Shown here in pieces: positions 18,946 through 27,839 of a stretch of DNA of 64,000 nucleotides; the stretch's first letter is position 1, and the number at the start of each line of letters is the position of its first letter. The stretch comes from Xylanimonas allomyrinae. Its GTDB lineage: Bacteria; Actinomycetota; Actinomycetes; Actinomycetales; Cellulomonadaceae. The stretch is taken from positions 1,922,001 through 1,986,000 of the forward strand of contig NZ_CP035495.1 in the NCBI RefSeq assembly GCF_004135345.1. The letters run 5' to 3'. The position numbers and the translations under genes are program-made. Below the pieces are notes generated by a model. It saw only the letters and a list, made by a program, of their open reading frames with translations. It had not been told where the DNA came from and did no database searches.

Positions 18946-18990
18946 GATGCCTGGGCCCTGGCGGTCGTCGACCGCCAGGGCCCAGGCATC
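18946..18990 (+). terminator. 21-bp perfect hairpin after the LPXTG gene
   Basis: Left arm 18946-18966 and right arm 18970-18990 are perfect complements with a 3-base loop. It begins 13 bases after the stop codon. There is no T-run, which is common for actinobacterial terminators. It separates the LPXTG gene from the polysaccharide locus that starts 35 bases later. Confidence 0.8.
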
Positions 18991-19024
18991 GCGCTGTGCC
19001 GCCTAAGTCGACGGGGGATCACAT

Positions 19025-20516
19025 ATGGGGGCAATGACCGACGCCGAGGCGAACAGGGCTGCATCGCTGCTGCCGCACGGGGTACGGGGTGGGCGGGCGC
19101 AGGGCGTCGCCCGTCCCGCATGGGAGCGGTCGATCAGTCGGCGCGCCATGGCGGCCGACGCCCTGGCGATCGCCGTCGCCGTCACGATGGCCTACCTGGT
19201 GCGCTTCGACCTGCTCGCCCGGGCGACTACCTCATGTCGGGTACGAGCGCCGACTACGTCGTCGTCTCGGTGTGCCTCGGCGTGCTCTGGTTCGTCGCGC
19301 TCAGCATCGCCGACACGCGCGACCCGCGCCTCATGGGCACCGGCATGGACGAGTACGCCCTCGTCGTGAACGTGACCCTCGGCTTCTTCGGTCTGATCGC
19401 GGTCGTCTCCTACCTGACCAAGTTCGAGCTCGCCCGCGGATACGTCGCGCTGGCGCTGCCTGCCGGCTGCGCGCTGCTGGTGGTGTGGCGATGGGCCGTG
19501 CGGCAGACGCTCGTCACCGAGCGCACCCAGGGCCGAGCCCGCACCCGCGCACTGGTCGTCGGAGGGCACGGCACGGTCACCCACATCGTCAACGAGCTCA
19601 CACGCAACGCGTGGGCTCCCTACCACGTGGTGGGGGCCTGCGTGCCGGACGGCGACGAGGACGCGCTCGCGGGGCGCGTACCCATCGTGGGCACCATCGC
19701 CGACGCCGCCCGCGCGGCGCGCGAGGCCAACGTCGAAGCCGTCCTCGTCACCGGCTCCGACGAGATCACCCCCGCGATCCTCAAACGGCTCGCGTGGGAC
19801 CTCGAACCCACCGGGACCGACCTGCTGCTCGCCTCGGCACTCACCGACGTCGCCGGCTCGCGTGTGCACCGGCGCCCGGCACCCGGGCTCTCCTTGCAGT
19901 ACGTCGAGGCGCCGCGCTTCGCCGGTGCCGAGCTCGCGCTCAAGCGCACCTTCGACATCGTTGTCGGGATGCTCCTCGTCGTGGTGACCTCGGTGCCGCT
20001 GGTCGTGACCGCCGTCGCGGTCAAGGCGACCAGCAAAGGGCCTGTGCTGTTCCGGCAGCAGCGTGTGGGCCAGGACGGCCGGCCCTTCACGATGCTGAAG
20101 TTCCGCTCCATGGCCGCCGACGCCGAGGCGCGGCTCGCCGAGGTGCTCGGCGGCGAGGTCGGGGTGTTCTACAAGCCCAAGCACGACCCCGGGTGACGGC
20201 CGTGGGGCGGGTCATCCGCAAGTACTCGCTCGACGAGCTGCCGCAGCTCTTCAACGTCGTGGGCGGGTCGATGTCCCTGGTCGGTCCCCGCCCGCAGGTG
20301 CCCCTGGAGGTCGCGCAGTACGACGCCGAGATCGGCCGCCGGCTGCTCGTGAAGCCGGGCATGACCGGCCTGTGGCAGGTGAGCGGACGCAACGACCTCA
20401 CGCTCGAGGAGAGCGTGCGGCTGGACCTGTACTACGTGGAGAACTGGTCGATGGCGACCGACCTGATCATCCTCGCCAAGACGTTCCGAGCGGTGGTGGG
20501 GCATGGCGCCTACTAA
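19025..20516 (+). CDS. Polyprenyl-phosphate sugar-1-phosphate transferase (two frame breaks)
   Basis: The start ATG 19025 follows GGGGGAT. The N-terminal part has several membrane helices; the C-terminal bacterial sugar transferase domain has [53 protein letters not shown] and [14 protein letters not shown]. Such enzymes load the first sugar phosphate on undecaprenyl phosphate and start polysaccharide assembly. Two breaks disrupt the frame, both fixed by one base at CCCGGG: 19218-19223 (restores RFDLLARGDYLMSG) and 20187-20193 (restores [13 protein letters not shown]). With both repaired the protein is about 497 residues and complete, so sequence error is more likely than decay. Confidence 0.88.
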
Positions 20517-21626
20517 AGGTCTTCTGGTGCACGAGTGGATCGAGAAGACGGGCGGATCGGAGAACGTCCTGGATCAGTTCGCCGCAGTCTTCCCCGAAGC
20601 ACCGCTGCTCTGTCTCTGGGACAACTCAGGTGGGCGTTTCGCCGCCACGCGCGTGATCGAGTCGCCCCTCGCCCGAACGCTCCTGCGCGGGCGCAAGGCA
20701 CTGTCGCTGCCTGCCATGCCAGCCGTCTGGCACGGCGGCTGGGTCACGCCCGGCGACGTCGACTGGGTGCTCGTGAGCTCGCACTCCTTCGCCCACCACG
20801 TGTGCGGCAACCCGCGGATCCGCGCTGCCCGAACGCTGGCATACGTCCACACGCCCGCGAGATACCTCTGGGCTACCGAGCATGATCCCCGCGGAAGCCG
20901 CTGGGTCGTGCGGCCCGTCGCGCCCACGCTGCGCCGCCTGGACAGACATCGGGCCGCCCACGTCAGCGAGGTGGCGGTCAACAGCGCCTTCGTCCAGGAG
21001 CGCGTGCGTCATGCCTGGGAGCGCGACGCGCAGGTGATCTATCCCCCGGTCGCCGTGGAGGCCATCGCCGCCGTCCCGGACTGGCGAACCGAGCTCACGG
21101 AGGACGAGCTCGCGACCCTCGACTCGCTCCCGGATCAGTTTCTCCTCGGCGCTTCGCGTCTGGTGGAGTACAAGAGGCTCGACGCTGTCATCACGGCCGG
21201 CGAAGCGACGGGCCTGCCTGTCGTCATCGCAGGCGCTGGGCCCCAGGCGAAGGCCCTCCGTCATCAGGCGGAGCACACGCCCGTCGAGGTTCGGCTTCTC
21301 GGCCACGTCAGCGACGCGATGCTCCGCGCGCTGATGCAGGCCGCACTGGTGTACGTGTTCCCCCGGTCGAGGACTTCGGCATCATGCCGGTCGAGGCGAT
21401 GGCCCTCGGGACCCCGGTCGTGGTCAACCGCGTCGGTGGCGCACGAGAAAGCGTCGAGCGGTTGGGGCTGGGTGCCGTCACGGCGTCGCTCGGCAGGCAT
21501 GACCTCAGAGCCGCCGTCGAGCAGGCCGCCGAGCGTGAGGTCCCGGACGTGCGCGACGCCGCCGTCGCCACCTTCGGAGAGTCCCGCTTCCGTCACCAGA
21601 TCCGAGAATGGGTGAACCGTGGCTAG
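20503..21626 (+). CDS. GT4-type glycosyltransferase (one frame break)
   Basis: The start overlaps the end of the sugar transferase by 14 bases. The N-terminal GT-B domain opens with [20 protein letters not shown] and the donor-binding half has LGASRLVEYKRLDAVI. The frame breaks at VYVFP; one added C in the run 21360-21364 gives VYVFPPVEDFGIMPVEA followed by MALGTPVVVNRVGGA, the conserved E-x7-E donor site of family 4. The repaired protein has about 374 residues. It would add a sugar from a nucleotide donor to the lipid-linked repeat unit; donor and linkage cannot be predicted. Confidence 0.85.
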
Positions 21627-22863
21627 CGCACACGAGACGAGCGGGCGCCGCCCCTGCCCGGTCGTGATTCTTTCGACCGCCGACTTCGACAGCCCGGTGT
21701 GGACCAACAAGCAGCACCTGGCTCGCGGGCTCGCAGCCTCGCGGGACGTGTACTACATCGAGTCGCTGGGACTGCGGGCTCCGCGCCTGCGCGCCGCCGA
21801 CATCCGCCGGGCGCTCGACCGCCTTCGCGGACGCCGGTCGTCGGCTCTGCGGCACCACAGGCCTAAAGGACTCGTGGTGCTCTCTCCGCTCGTCATCCCC
21901 TTCCATGGACTGAGAGCCGTCCGAACGATCAACCGCCTCCTCCTGCGGATGTTCGTGACCTCCCGCCTCCCGAAGGGCGCGGTGTTCTGGACGTTCTCAC
22001 CGGTCGACTATGAAATGGGTGACGAGTTCTCAGGACTCGTCTACCACTCGGTCGACCTCGTCCACGAGACTCCCGGCACGCCACGCGACACCCTTCTCGC
22101 GTCGGAGCGTTCTCTGATCGAGCGGGCCGACGCAGTCGTCGCCAGCTCCAAGGTGGTGGCCGAGCACCTGGCTCACCTCGGGGCCGCCGACGTGCACCTG
22201 TGGGAGAACGTCGCGCAGACGGAACTGTTCTCCGCCGTTCACCGGGAGCGCGAGGATCGCGCGGTCTTCGCCGGCAACCTGACTCCCGTCAAGGTGGACT
22301 TCGATCTGCTGCTCGGCGTACTCGACTCGGGCGTGAAGCTCGACCTGGCCGGCCCCATCTCCATCGACGGGCAGGGCCTCGGCGCGGCCGGCGAGAAGGT
22401 TCTGGCCCACCCGAACGCCCGCTATCGGGGCCTGCTCTCGCTCGACGAGCTCGCGGACCTCTTCGCGCGGGCCAGGGTCGGGCTGATCCCCTACGAGCTC
22501 AACAGGTACACGGACGGCGTCTTCCCCATGAAGGTCTACGAGTACCTCTCTGCCGGGCTGCGCGTGGTCGCCACGCCCCTGCCGAGCCTCGCCGGTCTCG
22601 AAGCCAAGGGCCTTGAGACCGCGCCCCGAGAACAGTTCGGCGACCGCGTCCTCGACGCGATGAACGACCGAGACGTACGCAATGCAGAGCTGCGTTCGCA
22701 GGCAGCACAGGCCCGGTCGTGGACGCACCGGACAGCCCAGGCCGACGAGCTCGTCGAGGCACTGGCCGCTCGAGCGGCCAGAAGGCCCGTCCCAGGAGAG
22801 GCGGGGGCCTCCCGTCGCCTCTCCCGTCACGGGCGCGCGCTCGGCAAGACCGGTGAGTCGTGA
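21619..22863 (+). CDS. GT-B glycosyltransferase
   Basis: 414 residues from a GTG that overlaps the previous stop by eight bases. The sequence has the GT-B two-domain plan: an acceptor half with WTNKQHLARGLAASRDVYYIE, and a donor half with AVFAGNLTPVKVDFDLL and RARVGLIPYELNRYTDGVFP-MKVYEYLSAGL. It resembles the TuaH/GT1-like glycosyltransferases that recur in capsule loci. Acceptor and donor sugars are unknown. It is translationally linked to the genes on both sides. Confidence 0.8.
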   Translation: MASAHETSGRRPCPVVILSTADFDSPVWTNKQHLARGLAASRDVYYIESLGLRAPRLRAADIRRALDRLRGRRSSALRHHRPKGLVVLSPLVIPFHGLRAVRTINRLLLRMFVTSRLPKGAVFWTFSPVDYEMGDEFSGLVYHSVDLVHETPGTPRDTLLASERSLIERADAVVASSKVVAEHLAHLGAADVHLWENVAQTELFSAVHREREDRAVFAGNLTPVKVDFDLLLGVLDSGVKLDLAGPISIDGQGLGAAGEKVLAHPNARYRGLLSLDELADLFARARVGLIPYELNRYTDGVFPMKVYEYLSAGLRVVATPLPSLAGLEAKGLETAPREQFGDRVLDAMNDRDVRNAELRSQAAQARSWTHRTAQADELVEALAARAARRPVPGEAGASRRLSRHGRALGKTGES

Positions 22864-24140
22864 GGATGGCGACCGAACGACGTACGGCACCCACGTGGGT
22901 GCAGTTCCGCGGCATCATCGCCTACAGCCTCGGGCCCGTTCTTGGACTGGCGAGCGGGCCGATCCTCGCTCGGGTCATGGGGCCCGAGGGACGCGGGGAG
23001 TTCGCCACGATCATGCAGCCGCTGACGGTCGCGGGCGCCCTCGCCGGGCTGGGGGTCCCGGCCGCGACGACGTACTTCATCGCGAGCCGCAGGAACTCGC
23101 CCACCGCCGCATATCGGCGCGGGCTGTGCGTCGTCAGCGTGCCGAGCCTGGCCGTGTTCGCCTTCATGGTCTGGTACTCCGGCGTCGTCTCCGAGACGCA
23201 ACCGATCGCCCGCTACATCCTGGTGCTCGCCTGGACACAGGTGGTCGCGCAGGCGGTCGTCTCCGTCCGCCGGGGCTACTGGCAAGGTCTCGCAGGCTGG
23301 GCGGTCCTCGACCGCGAACGGTCGGTCTTCGCGGTGCTGCGCTTCGCAGCCATCGCCGTCCTGGCACTGATCGGGGTCAGTGCCGCAAGCCTCTTCGCCG
23401 CGGGAGCGCTGGCGGCGTTCGTGGTGGCTGCGGCGCTCCTCTGGTCTCCCGTCCCGAACGTGCCGGCGCGGGCACCCGCGCGCGGGGCCGGACCCACCAG
23501 TGAGAGCGATGGCTTGCGACCGTTCTTGCTCTACTCGCTTGCGACGTCTGCAGGGACGATCTGTATCGCTGCGAACAGCAGGCTGGACCAGATGCTCATG
23601 CCTGGTCAGGTCTCGAGCCGCGAGATCGGCCTGTATGCGGTCGCCGTCACGGTGGCCGAGGTCCCTCTCATCCTCGCCACGCTCGCCGGTCGCGACGCTC
23701 TGCAGATGTCCGGTGCAGGGGCCTCGGCACGTGACATCGCCCGTCACTCCGCCCTTCACCTTGGCCTGATGGCAGGGCTCGCACTGCTCCTCGGGACGTG
23801 CGGCGCCTGGTACGTCCCGATCGTCTTCGGGCGCGGTTTCGAAGCCGCCGTGCCCGTCGTGACGGTTCTGAGCATCGCATCGGTCCTCAACGGTGTCGCA
23901 GTCGTCATCGGGGCGGTCATCAACGGACGTGGGCGTCCCACCCTCGGGTCCGCCATCCCGATTGCGGGGCTGCTCGTCACCCTGGTCGGTTTCGCCTCGA
24001 TGTGGGGCCACGTCGACGCCTGGGTCAGCGGGCTGATCGGACTGGCGAGCCAGGGTGTCAGCGCGGCCGTCGCGCTGGTCGTCCTCGCGACTCCGCGACG
24101 AACACGCGTACGACAGAAAGACAAAGGGGTCCCAGCATGA
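22860..24140 (+). CDS. Polysaccharide flippase-like membrane protein (Wzx/MATE superfamily)
   Basis: 426 residues from GTG 22860 (GTGA overlap with the previous stop). About twelve membrane helices are visible, starting with FRGIIAYSLGPVLGLASGPI and the motif ILARVMGPEGRGEFATIMQP that is typical of O-antigen/teichuronic flippases. It would move lipid-linked oligosaccharide repeat units to the outer face of the membrane. Its place between glycosyltransferases and the polymerase-like gene supports this. Confidence 0.85.
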   Translation: MRMATERRTAPTWVQFRGIIAYSLGPVLGLASGPILARVMGPEGRGEFATIMQPLTVAGALAGLGVPAATTYFIASRRNSPTAAYRRGLCVVSVPSLAVFAFMVWYSGVVSETQPIARYILVLAWTQVVAQAVVSVRRGYWQGLAGWAVLDRERSVFAVLRFAAIAVLALIGVSAASLFAAGALAAFVVAAALLWSPVPNVPARAPARGAGPTSESDGLRPFLLYSLATSAGTICIAANSRLDQMLMPGQVSSREIGLYAVAVTVAEVPLILATLAGRDALQMSGAGASARDIARHSALHLGLMAGLALLLGTCGAWYVPIVFGRGFEAAVPVVTVLSIASVLNGVAVVIGAVINGRGRPTLGSAIPIAGLLVTLVGFASMWGHVDAWVSGLIGLASQGVSAAVALVVLATPRRTRVRQKDKGVPA

Positions 24141-25264
24141 GGATCGCGGTGATCGCACGTTCGCTTCCTGCGCACGGCGGCGGCGGGATGGAGCGGGTCA
24201 CGGAAGACCTGGTCACGCGGTGGGCTCGCACCGGCCACAGCGTGACCGTCGTGACCACTCCCTTCTCGGTGAAACCTGGGGACGGCTCCTCGGACCCGTA
24301 TCCCGGCCTTCTGGACGTGGTGACCCTCCCTGGCCGGCCCGGGCGCTACAGCTCACGCTGGGGCAAGGCGCTGGCGAGGCTCAGCTTCGACGAGTTCGAC
24401 GTCGTCTTCTCGGTCAGTTCTGCCGCGCGCACTCTCCTCGGAGCGAAGACCACCAGACCGGTCGTCCTTCAGGCGCACGGGACGTCGCTCGACGAGATCC
24501 GCGCCAAGATCGCCAACCGATCCGTCCGCAGTCTGGTACGCCTGCCGAAGAACCTGTTCTGGCTGGGCCGCGACCTTCACGACTACGCCCGTTACGACGC
24601 CGTCGTCGGGGTCGGCCCTGCCGTGACGCAGACGCTCACGCGAACCCTGCCCCGCCGGTTCCGGCCCCGCACCTACATCGAACTGGGCAACGGGGTGCCG
24701 AAGTCGGCCGAGGACTCCGAAGGTGCGATCCGCGCGGGGGCCGTGTTCGTGGGGCGACTGCACCGCGAGAAGGGCGTGGACCTTGCCGTGCGCGCCGCGG
24801 TCTCGGCGGGCGTCCCCCTGCTGATCTGCGGCGACGGACCAGAACGTCACAGACTGGAGAGGCTGCGAGACCGTCTGGGAAGCACCAGCCCCGTCGAGTT
24901 TGCCGGGCATCTGGCGCCGCCAGAGGTGCGCCGAGCGGTCCGCCGGGCGGCCGTCATGCTCGTGCCTTCGCGCCGCCGCGAGGTGGGTCTGAACCTGGCC
25001 GTGCTCGAAGCGCTGACCGAAGGCACCCCGGTCGTCATCAGCCGGGCCCTCGCCGAGAGCTTCGGCGGCGACCTTCCGACAGGCGTCACCATGGCGGATG
25101 GCGTCGCCGACCTCACCGCGGCACTGCGCAGGACTGTCGACGGCACGGTCGACAACGCGCTCATCGCCGCCGGCGCGGTCGGGTTCGACGTCGATCGAGT
25201 GGCAGAGCGCTACATCGATGCCTTCCGCGAGGTCGTCGCTCACGCCCAGGAGGGCCAGGCGTGA
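24137..25264 (+). CDS. GT4 glycosyltransferase
   Basis: 375 residues from ATG 24137 (ATGA overlap with the flippase). MRIAVIARSLPAHGGGGMERV is the typical start of the GT-B acceptor domain; the donor half shows AVFVGRLHREKGVDLAVRA, LLICGDGPERHRLERL and the E-x7-E region EVGLNLAVLEALTEGTPVV. It is an intact retaining glycosyltransferase of family 4. Its sugar specificity cannot be read from sequence. Confidence 0.88.
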   Translation: MRIAVIARSLPAHGGGGMERVTEDLVTRWARTGHSVTVVTTPFSVKPGDGSSDPYPGLLDVVTLPGRPGRYSSRWGKALARLSFDEFDVVFSVSSAARTLLGAKTTRPVVLQAHGTSLDEIRAKIANRSVRSLVRLPKNLFWLGRDLHDYARYDAVVGVGPAVTQTLTRTLPRRFRPRTYIELGNGVPKSAEDSEGAIRAGAVFVGRLHREKGVDLAVRAAVSAGVPLLICGDGPERHRLERLRDRLGSTSPVEFAGHLAPPEVRRAVRRAAVMLVPSRRREVGLNLAVLEALTEGTPVVISRALAESFGGDLPTGVTMADGVADLTAALRRTVDGTVDNALIAAGAVGFDVDRVAERYIDAFREVVAHAQEGQA

Positions 25265-26391
25265 GCACCCTGAAGGTCGCCTTCTTCCGACACACCGTCT
25301 TCCTTCCGTCCGAGCCGTTCATCCCGCTGCAGATGCGGACCGTCTCGGACGACACCGTGCTGATCGCGCGAGACCCCGTGCAACGACCGGTCGACGACAT
25401 CCCTGTCATCACGCTGAGCGATCAGGGGCGAACCGCGCGGGCGGCCCACATGCTGGGCCGGTCCCGACCGCTGCGGTCCGCTCTCCGCGTGGCTGATGCG
25501 GATGTGCTCCATGCGCAGTTCGGAGTAGAGGGCCTGTACTCGATCGCCGCGGCCCGACGGGAGGGGATCGCGCACTTCACGACGTTCCACGGATACGACG
25601 CCGCACTGGACCGCAACGCCCTCCTGCGAGCCAGGAAGGTGGCTTGGGTCCGGTACGCCGCCCAGAGACGCGCTCTGCTGCGGTCGGAGTCGCACCTGCT
25701 GGCGGTGTCCGAATACGTGGCCCGGAACCTGGTGCGTCACGGTGCACGGCCGGATCGCGTCCGAGTTCACTTCCTGGGCACGGACGTCGACGCGGTCACG
25801 CAGTCGCCGGTTCCCGAAGCCCCGACCATCGTGCACGTGGCCCGCCTGGCCGAGGTCAAGGGCGGCGTCTACCTGTTGCGGGCCATGCGTCACGTGCTGC
25901 GCGCAGTACCCGATGCCACGCTGCGGCTCGTCGGAAGCGGACCCCTGGAGCACGACCTGCGGACGTTGGCGGACGAGCTGGGGATCAGCTCGTCCGTCAC
26001 CTTCGAGGGTGCGCTCCCCCACGACGAGGCCATCGACAGCATCCGGTCGGCTCGTGTCGCCGTGTTGCCAAGCATCACCAGCGGAGCCGGACAGGCCGAG
26101 GCCGCGTCGCAGGTGCTGCAGGAGGCCGCCGCCCTCGGACGTCCCGTCGTGGCCACTCGGAGCGGCGGCATCCCCGAGGTGGTGGTCGACGGCGTGACGG
26201 GCCTGCTCGTGCCCGAGCGCGATGTCGGCGCCCTCGCGGAGAGGATCACCCACCTGCTTCAGTCCCCGGTCGACGCTCAGAAGCTGGGCAGCGCAGGACG
26301 ACGGTACGCGGAGCAGCACTTCAACGCCCGGGTCCAGGGTGCCCTCCTTGCGGGGCTCTATCGCCGCGCCCTGGACGGGAGAGCACTGTGA
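25261..26391 (+). CDS. GT4 glycosyltransferase
   Basis: 376 residues from GTG 25261 (GTGA overlap). The acceptor half contains DVLHAQFGVEGLYSIAAAR and FTTFHGYDA, the donor half IVHVARLAEVKGGVYLLRA, LRLVGSGPLEHDLRTLA and QAEAASQVLQEAAALGRPVV followed by a GG-IPE-VVVDG motif. This pattern (HAQFG, FHGYD) is common in capsular and exopolysaccharide family 4 enzymes. Frame intact; acceptor unknown. Confidence 0.88.
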   Translation: MSTLKVAFFRHTVFLPSEPFIPLQMRTVSDDTVLIARDPVQRPVDDIPVITLSDQGRTARAAHMLGRSRPLRSALRVADADVLHAQFGVEGLYSIAAARREGIAHFTTFHGYDAALDRNALLRARKVAWVRYAAQRRALLRSESHLLAVSEYVARNLVRHGARPDRVRVHFLGTDVDAVTQSPVPEAPTIVHVARLAEVKGGVYLLRAMRHVLRAVPDATLRLVGSGPLEHDLRTLADELGISSSVTFEGALPHDEAIDSIRSARVAVLPSITSGAGQAEAASQVLQEAAALGRPVVATRSGGIPEVVVDGVTGLLVPERDVGALAERITHLLQSPVDAQKLGSAGRRYAEQHFNARVQGALLAGLYRRALDGRAL

Positions 26392-27743
26392 GGCCCGTCC
26401 TGCTCGCAGTCGCGGGACTGGCGTACCTCGTCGTGCTGTGGTCGCTCCACCCACGGCTCCAAGCGTGGTGGCTTGCCTTCCTCATGGTGCCGCAGGTCTA
26501 TCTCCCTGGCCTGCCCCTGACCCTGGCCGAGGCCACCGCGGCCGCCGTCGTGGTTCAGGCGCTCGGCCGCCAGCGACGCGCGATGAGCAACCGACCCGTC
26601 GTCGCCGGTGCCGTCGTCTGTGCGCTCGCCTCGTTGATCGCCGCGGCATACTCGCCGGACCGCAACGCCGCCCTGTCGACGGCCTTCCGGTTCGCTCTCT
26701 TCGCCGGCCTGATCCACGCGAGCGCCTCACTGTTTCCGGAACGGTCCGATCGCCTCAGGGCGATGTGGGCGTTGGCACCCTGGATCGCCCTGGAGGCGGC
26801 GCTCGCCATCTACTTCCGCGCCCGGCCCGAACAAGAGCTCGTCTTCATGCGGACCCGCGTCGCCGACACCATCGTCGGCCCCTGGGCAGCCGGGCTCTTC
26901 GATGGTCAGGTGAACAACGTCCTCGACCCGCTCAAGTCCGGAGGGCTCTTCGTCAACGGAAACGTCGCCTCCATGTTTCTCGGCGCTTCGATGTTCTTCT
27001 GCCTGCTCCTGTTCCGGCTGTCACGGCGGCGTGCCGCCCTCTTCCTTGCGTGCCTGTCAGGCGTCGCGGCGATCGCGACCGGATCGAAGACCGGCGCGGT
27101 TCTCACCGTCGTGCTGCTCGTCGTGGCCGCATTGCTTCAGTGGGCGAGAACGTGGTCGCGGCTGGCGTTCGTGCTGGCACTGCTGCCGCTGCTCCTGCTG
27201 ATCGCCGTGCAAGGGGCGAACAGGCTCGAGCGTGCGATCCCGGTGTTCGGCAAGGAAAGCCTCGACTCGCTCGACTCACGGCTACCGCTGTGGCGCCTCG
27301 TCGAGCAGGTGTTCTTCGCCCATCCCACGCTCGGGCTCGGCTATGGCGGTTGGCAGGAGGCCGCTCAGACCACCCTTCCACCCCACAACCTCCTGATCGC
27401 CGCATGGGCGAACGGGGGTCTTCTCCTGCTCGGAGGGGTGCTGCTGACCATCGGTGCCGTGCTCCGGAAGTGCCTGCAGGCACTGGGTGACGCGCGCGTC
27501 CCCCGGCTGGCCGGAACCGCGGCCACCTGCATCTTCACATGGGTGTTCCTGCACGGGATGGCCGACAACACCGCGATCTACGGCGAGTCCAAGACGATGA
27601 TCTTGCTGGTGCTCGCACTCTCGTGGGTCACACCTGCCCGCGAGACCAGCGAGGAAGGGCCGGCGGCGAACGAGCCCCGGTCCGTGGTCACGGACGCGGG
27701 TCGACGCTCCCTCGTGCCGTCGCTGGAGGGCGCGTGCGTGTGA
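26388..27743 (+). CDS. O-antigen ligase/polymerase-like membrane protein (Wzy-type)
   Basis: 451 residues from GTG 26388 (GTGA overlap). Ten to twelve membrane helices with a large loop between about residues 290 and 340 that contains SRLPLWRLVEQVFFAHPTLGLGYG and PPHNLLIAAWANGG, the signature of the Wzy_C/O-antigen ligase superfamily. It would polymerise flipped repeat units into the surface polysaccharide. A hydrophilic, acidic C-terminal tail of about 35 residues is cytoplasmic. It is the last gene before a 96-base gap. Confidence 0.82.
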   Translation: MRPVLLAVAGLAYLVVLWSLHPRLQAWWLAFLMVPQVYLPGLPLTLAEATAAAVVVQALGRQRRAMSNRPVVAGAVVCALASLIAAAYSPDRNAALSTAFRFALFAGLIHASASLFPERSDRLRAMWALAPWIALEAALAIYFRARPEQELVFMRTRVADTIVGPWAAGLFDGQVNNVLDPLKSGGLFVNGNVASMFLGASMFFCLLLFRLSRRRAALFLACLSGVAAIATGSKTGAVLTVVLLVVAALLQWARTWSRLAFVLALLPLLLLIAVQGANRLERAIPVFGKESLDSLDSRLPLWRLVEQVFFAHPTLGLGYGGWQEAAQTTLPPHNLLIAAWANGGLLLLGGVLLTIGAVLRKCLQALGDARVPRLAGTAATCIFTWVFLHGMADNTAIYGESKTMILLVLALSWVTPARETSEEGPAANEPRSVVTDAGRRSLVPSLEGACV

Positions 27744-27839
27744 CAAGACCGCTTCGCGCCCAGCCCTCTCACTGCAACAACGACGCGCCCGCGTCTCAGA
27801 TCGAACCGGCAGACGCCGAGAACGAGGGAAACAGTCTCG

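Noticed and set aside
19218-20193. Programmed frameshifting or true pseudogenes as the explanation of the broken frames.
   Set aside because: No slippery heptamer with downstream structure recurs, the events hit unrelated gene families, all are single losses in C/G runs, and the remaining coding sequence shows no other decay such as in-frame stops.
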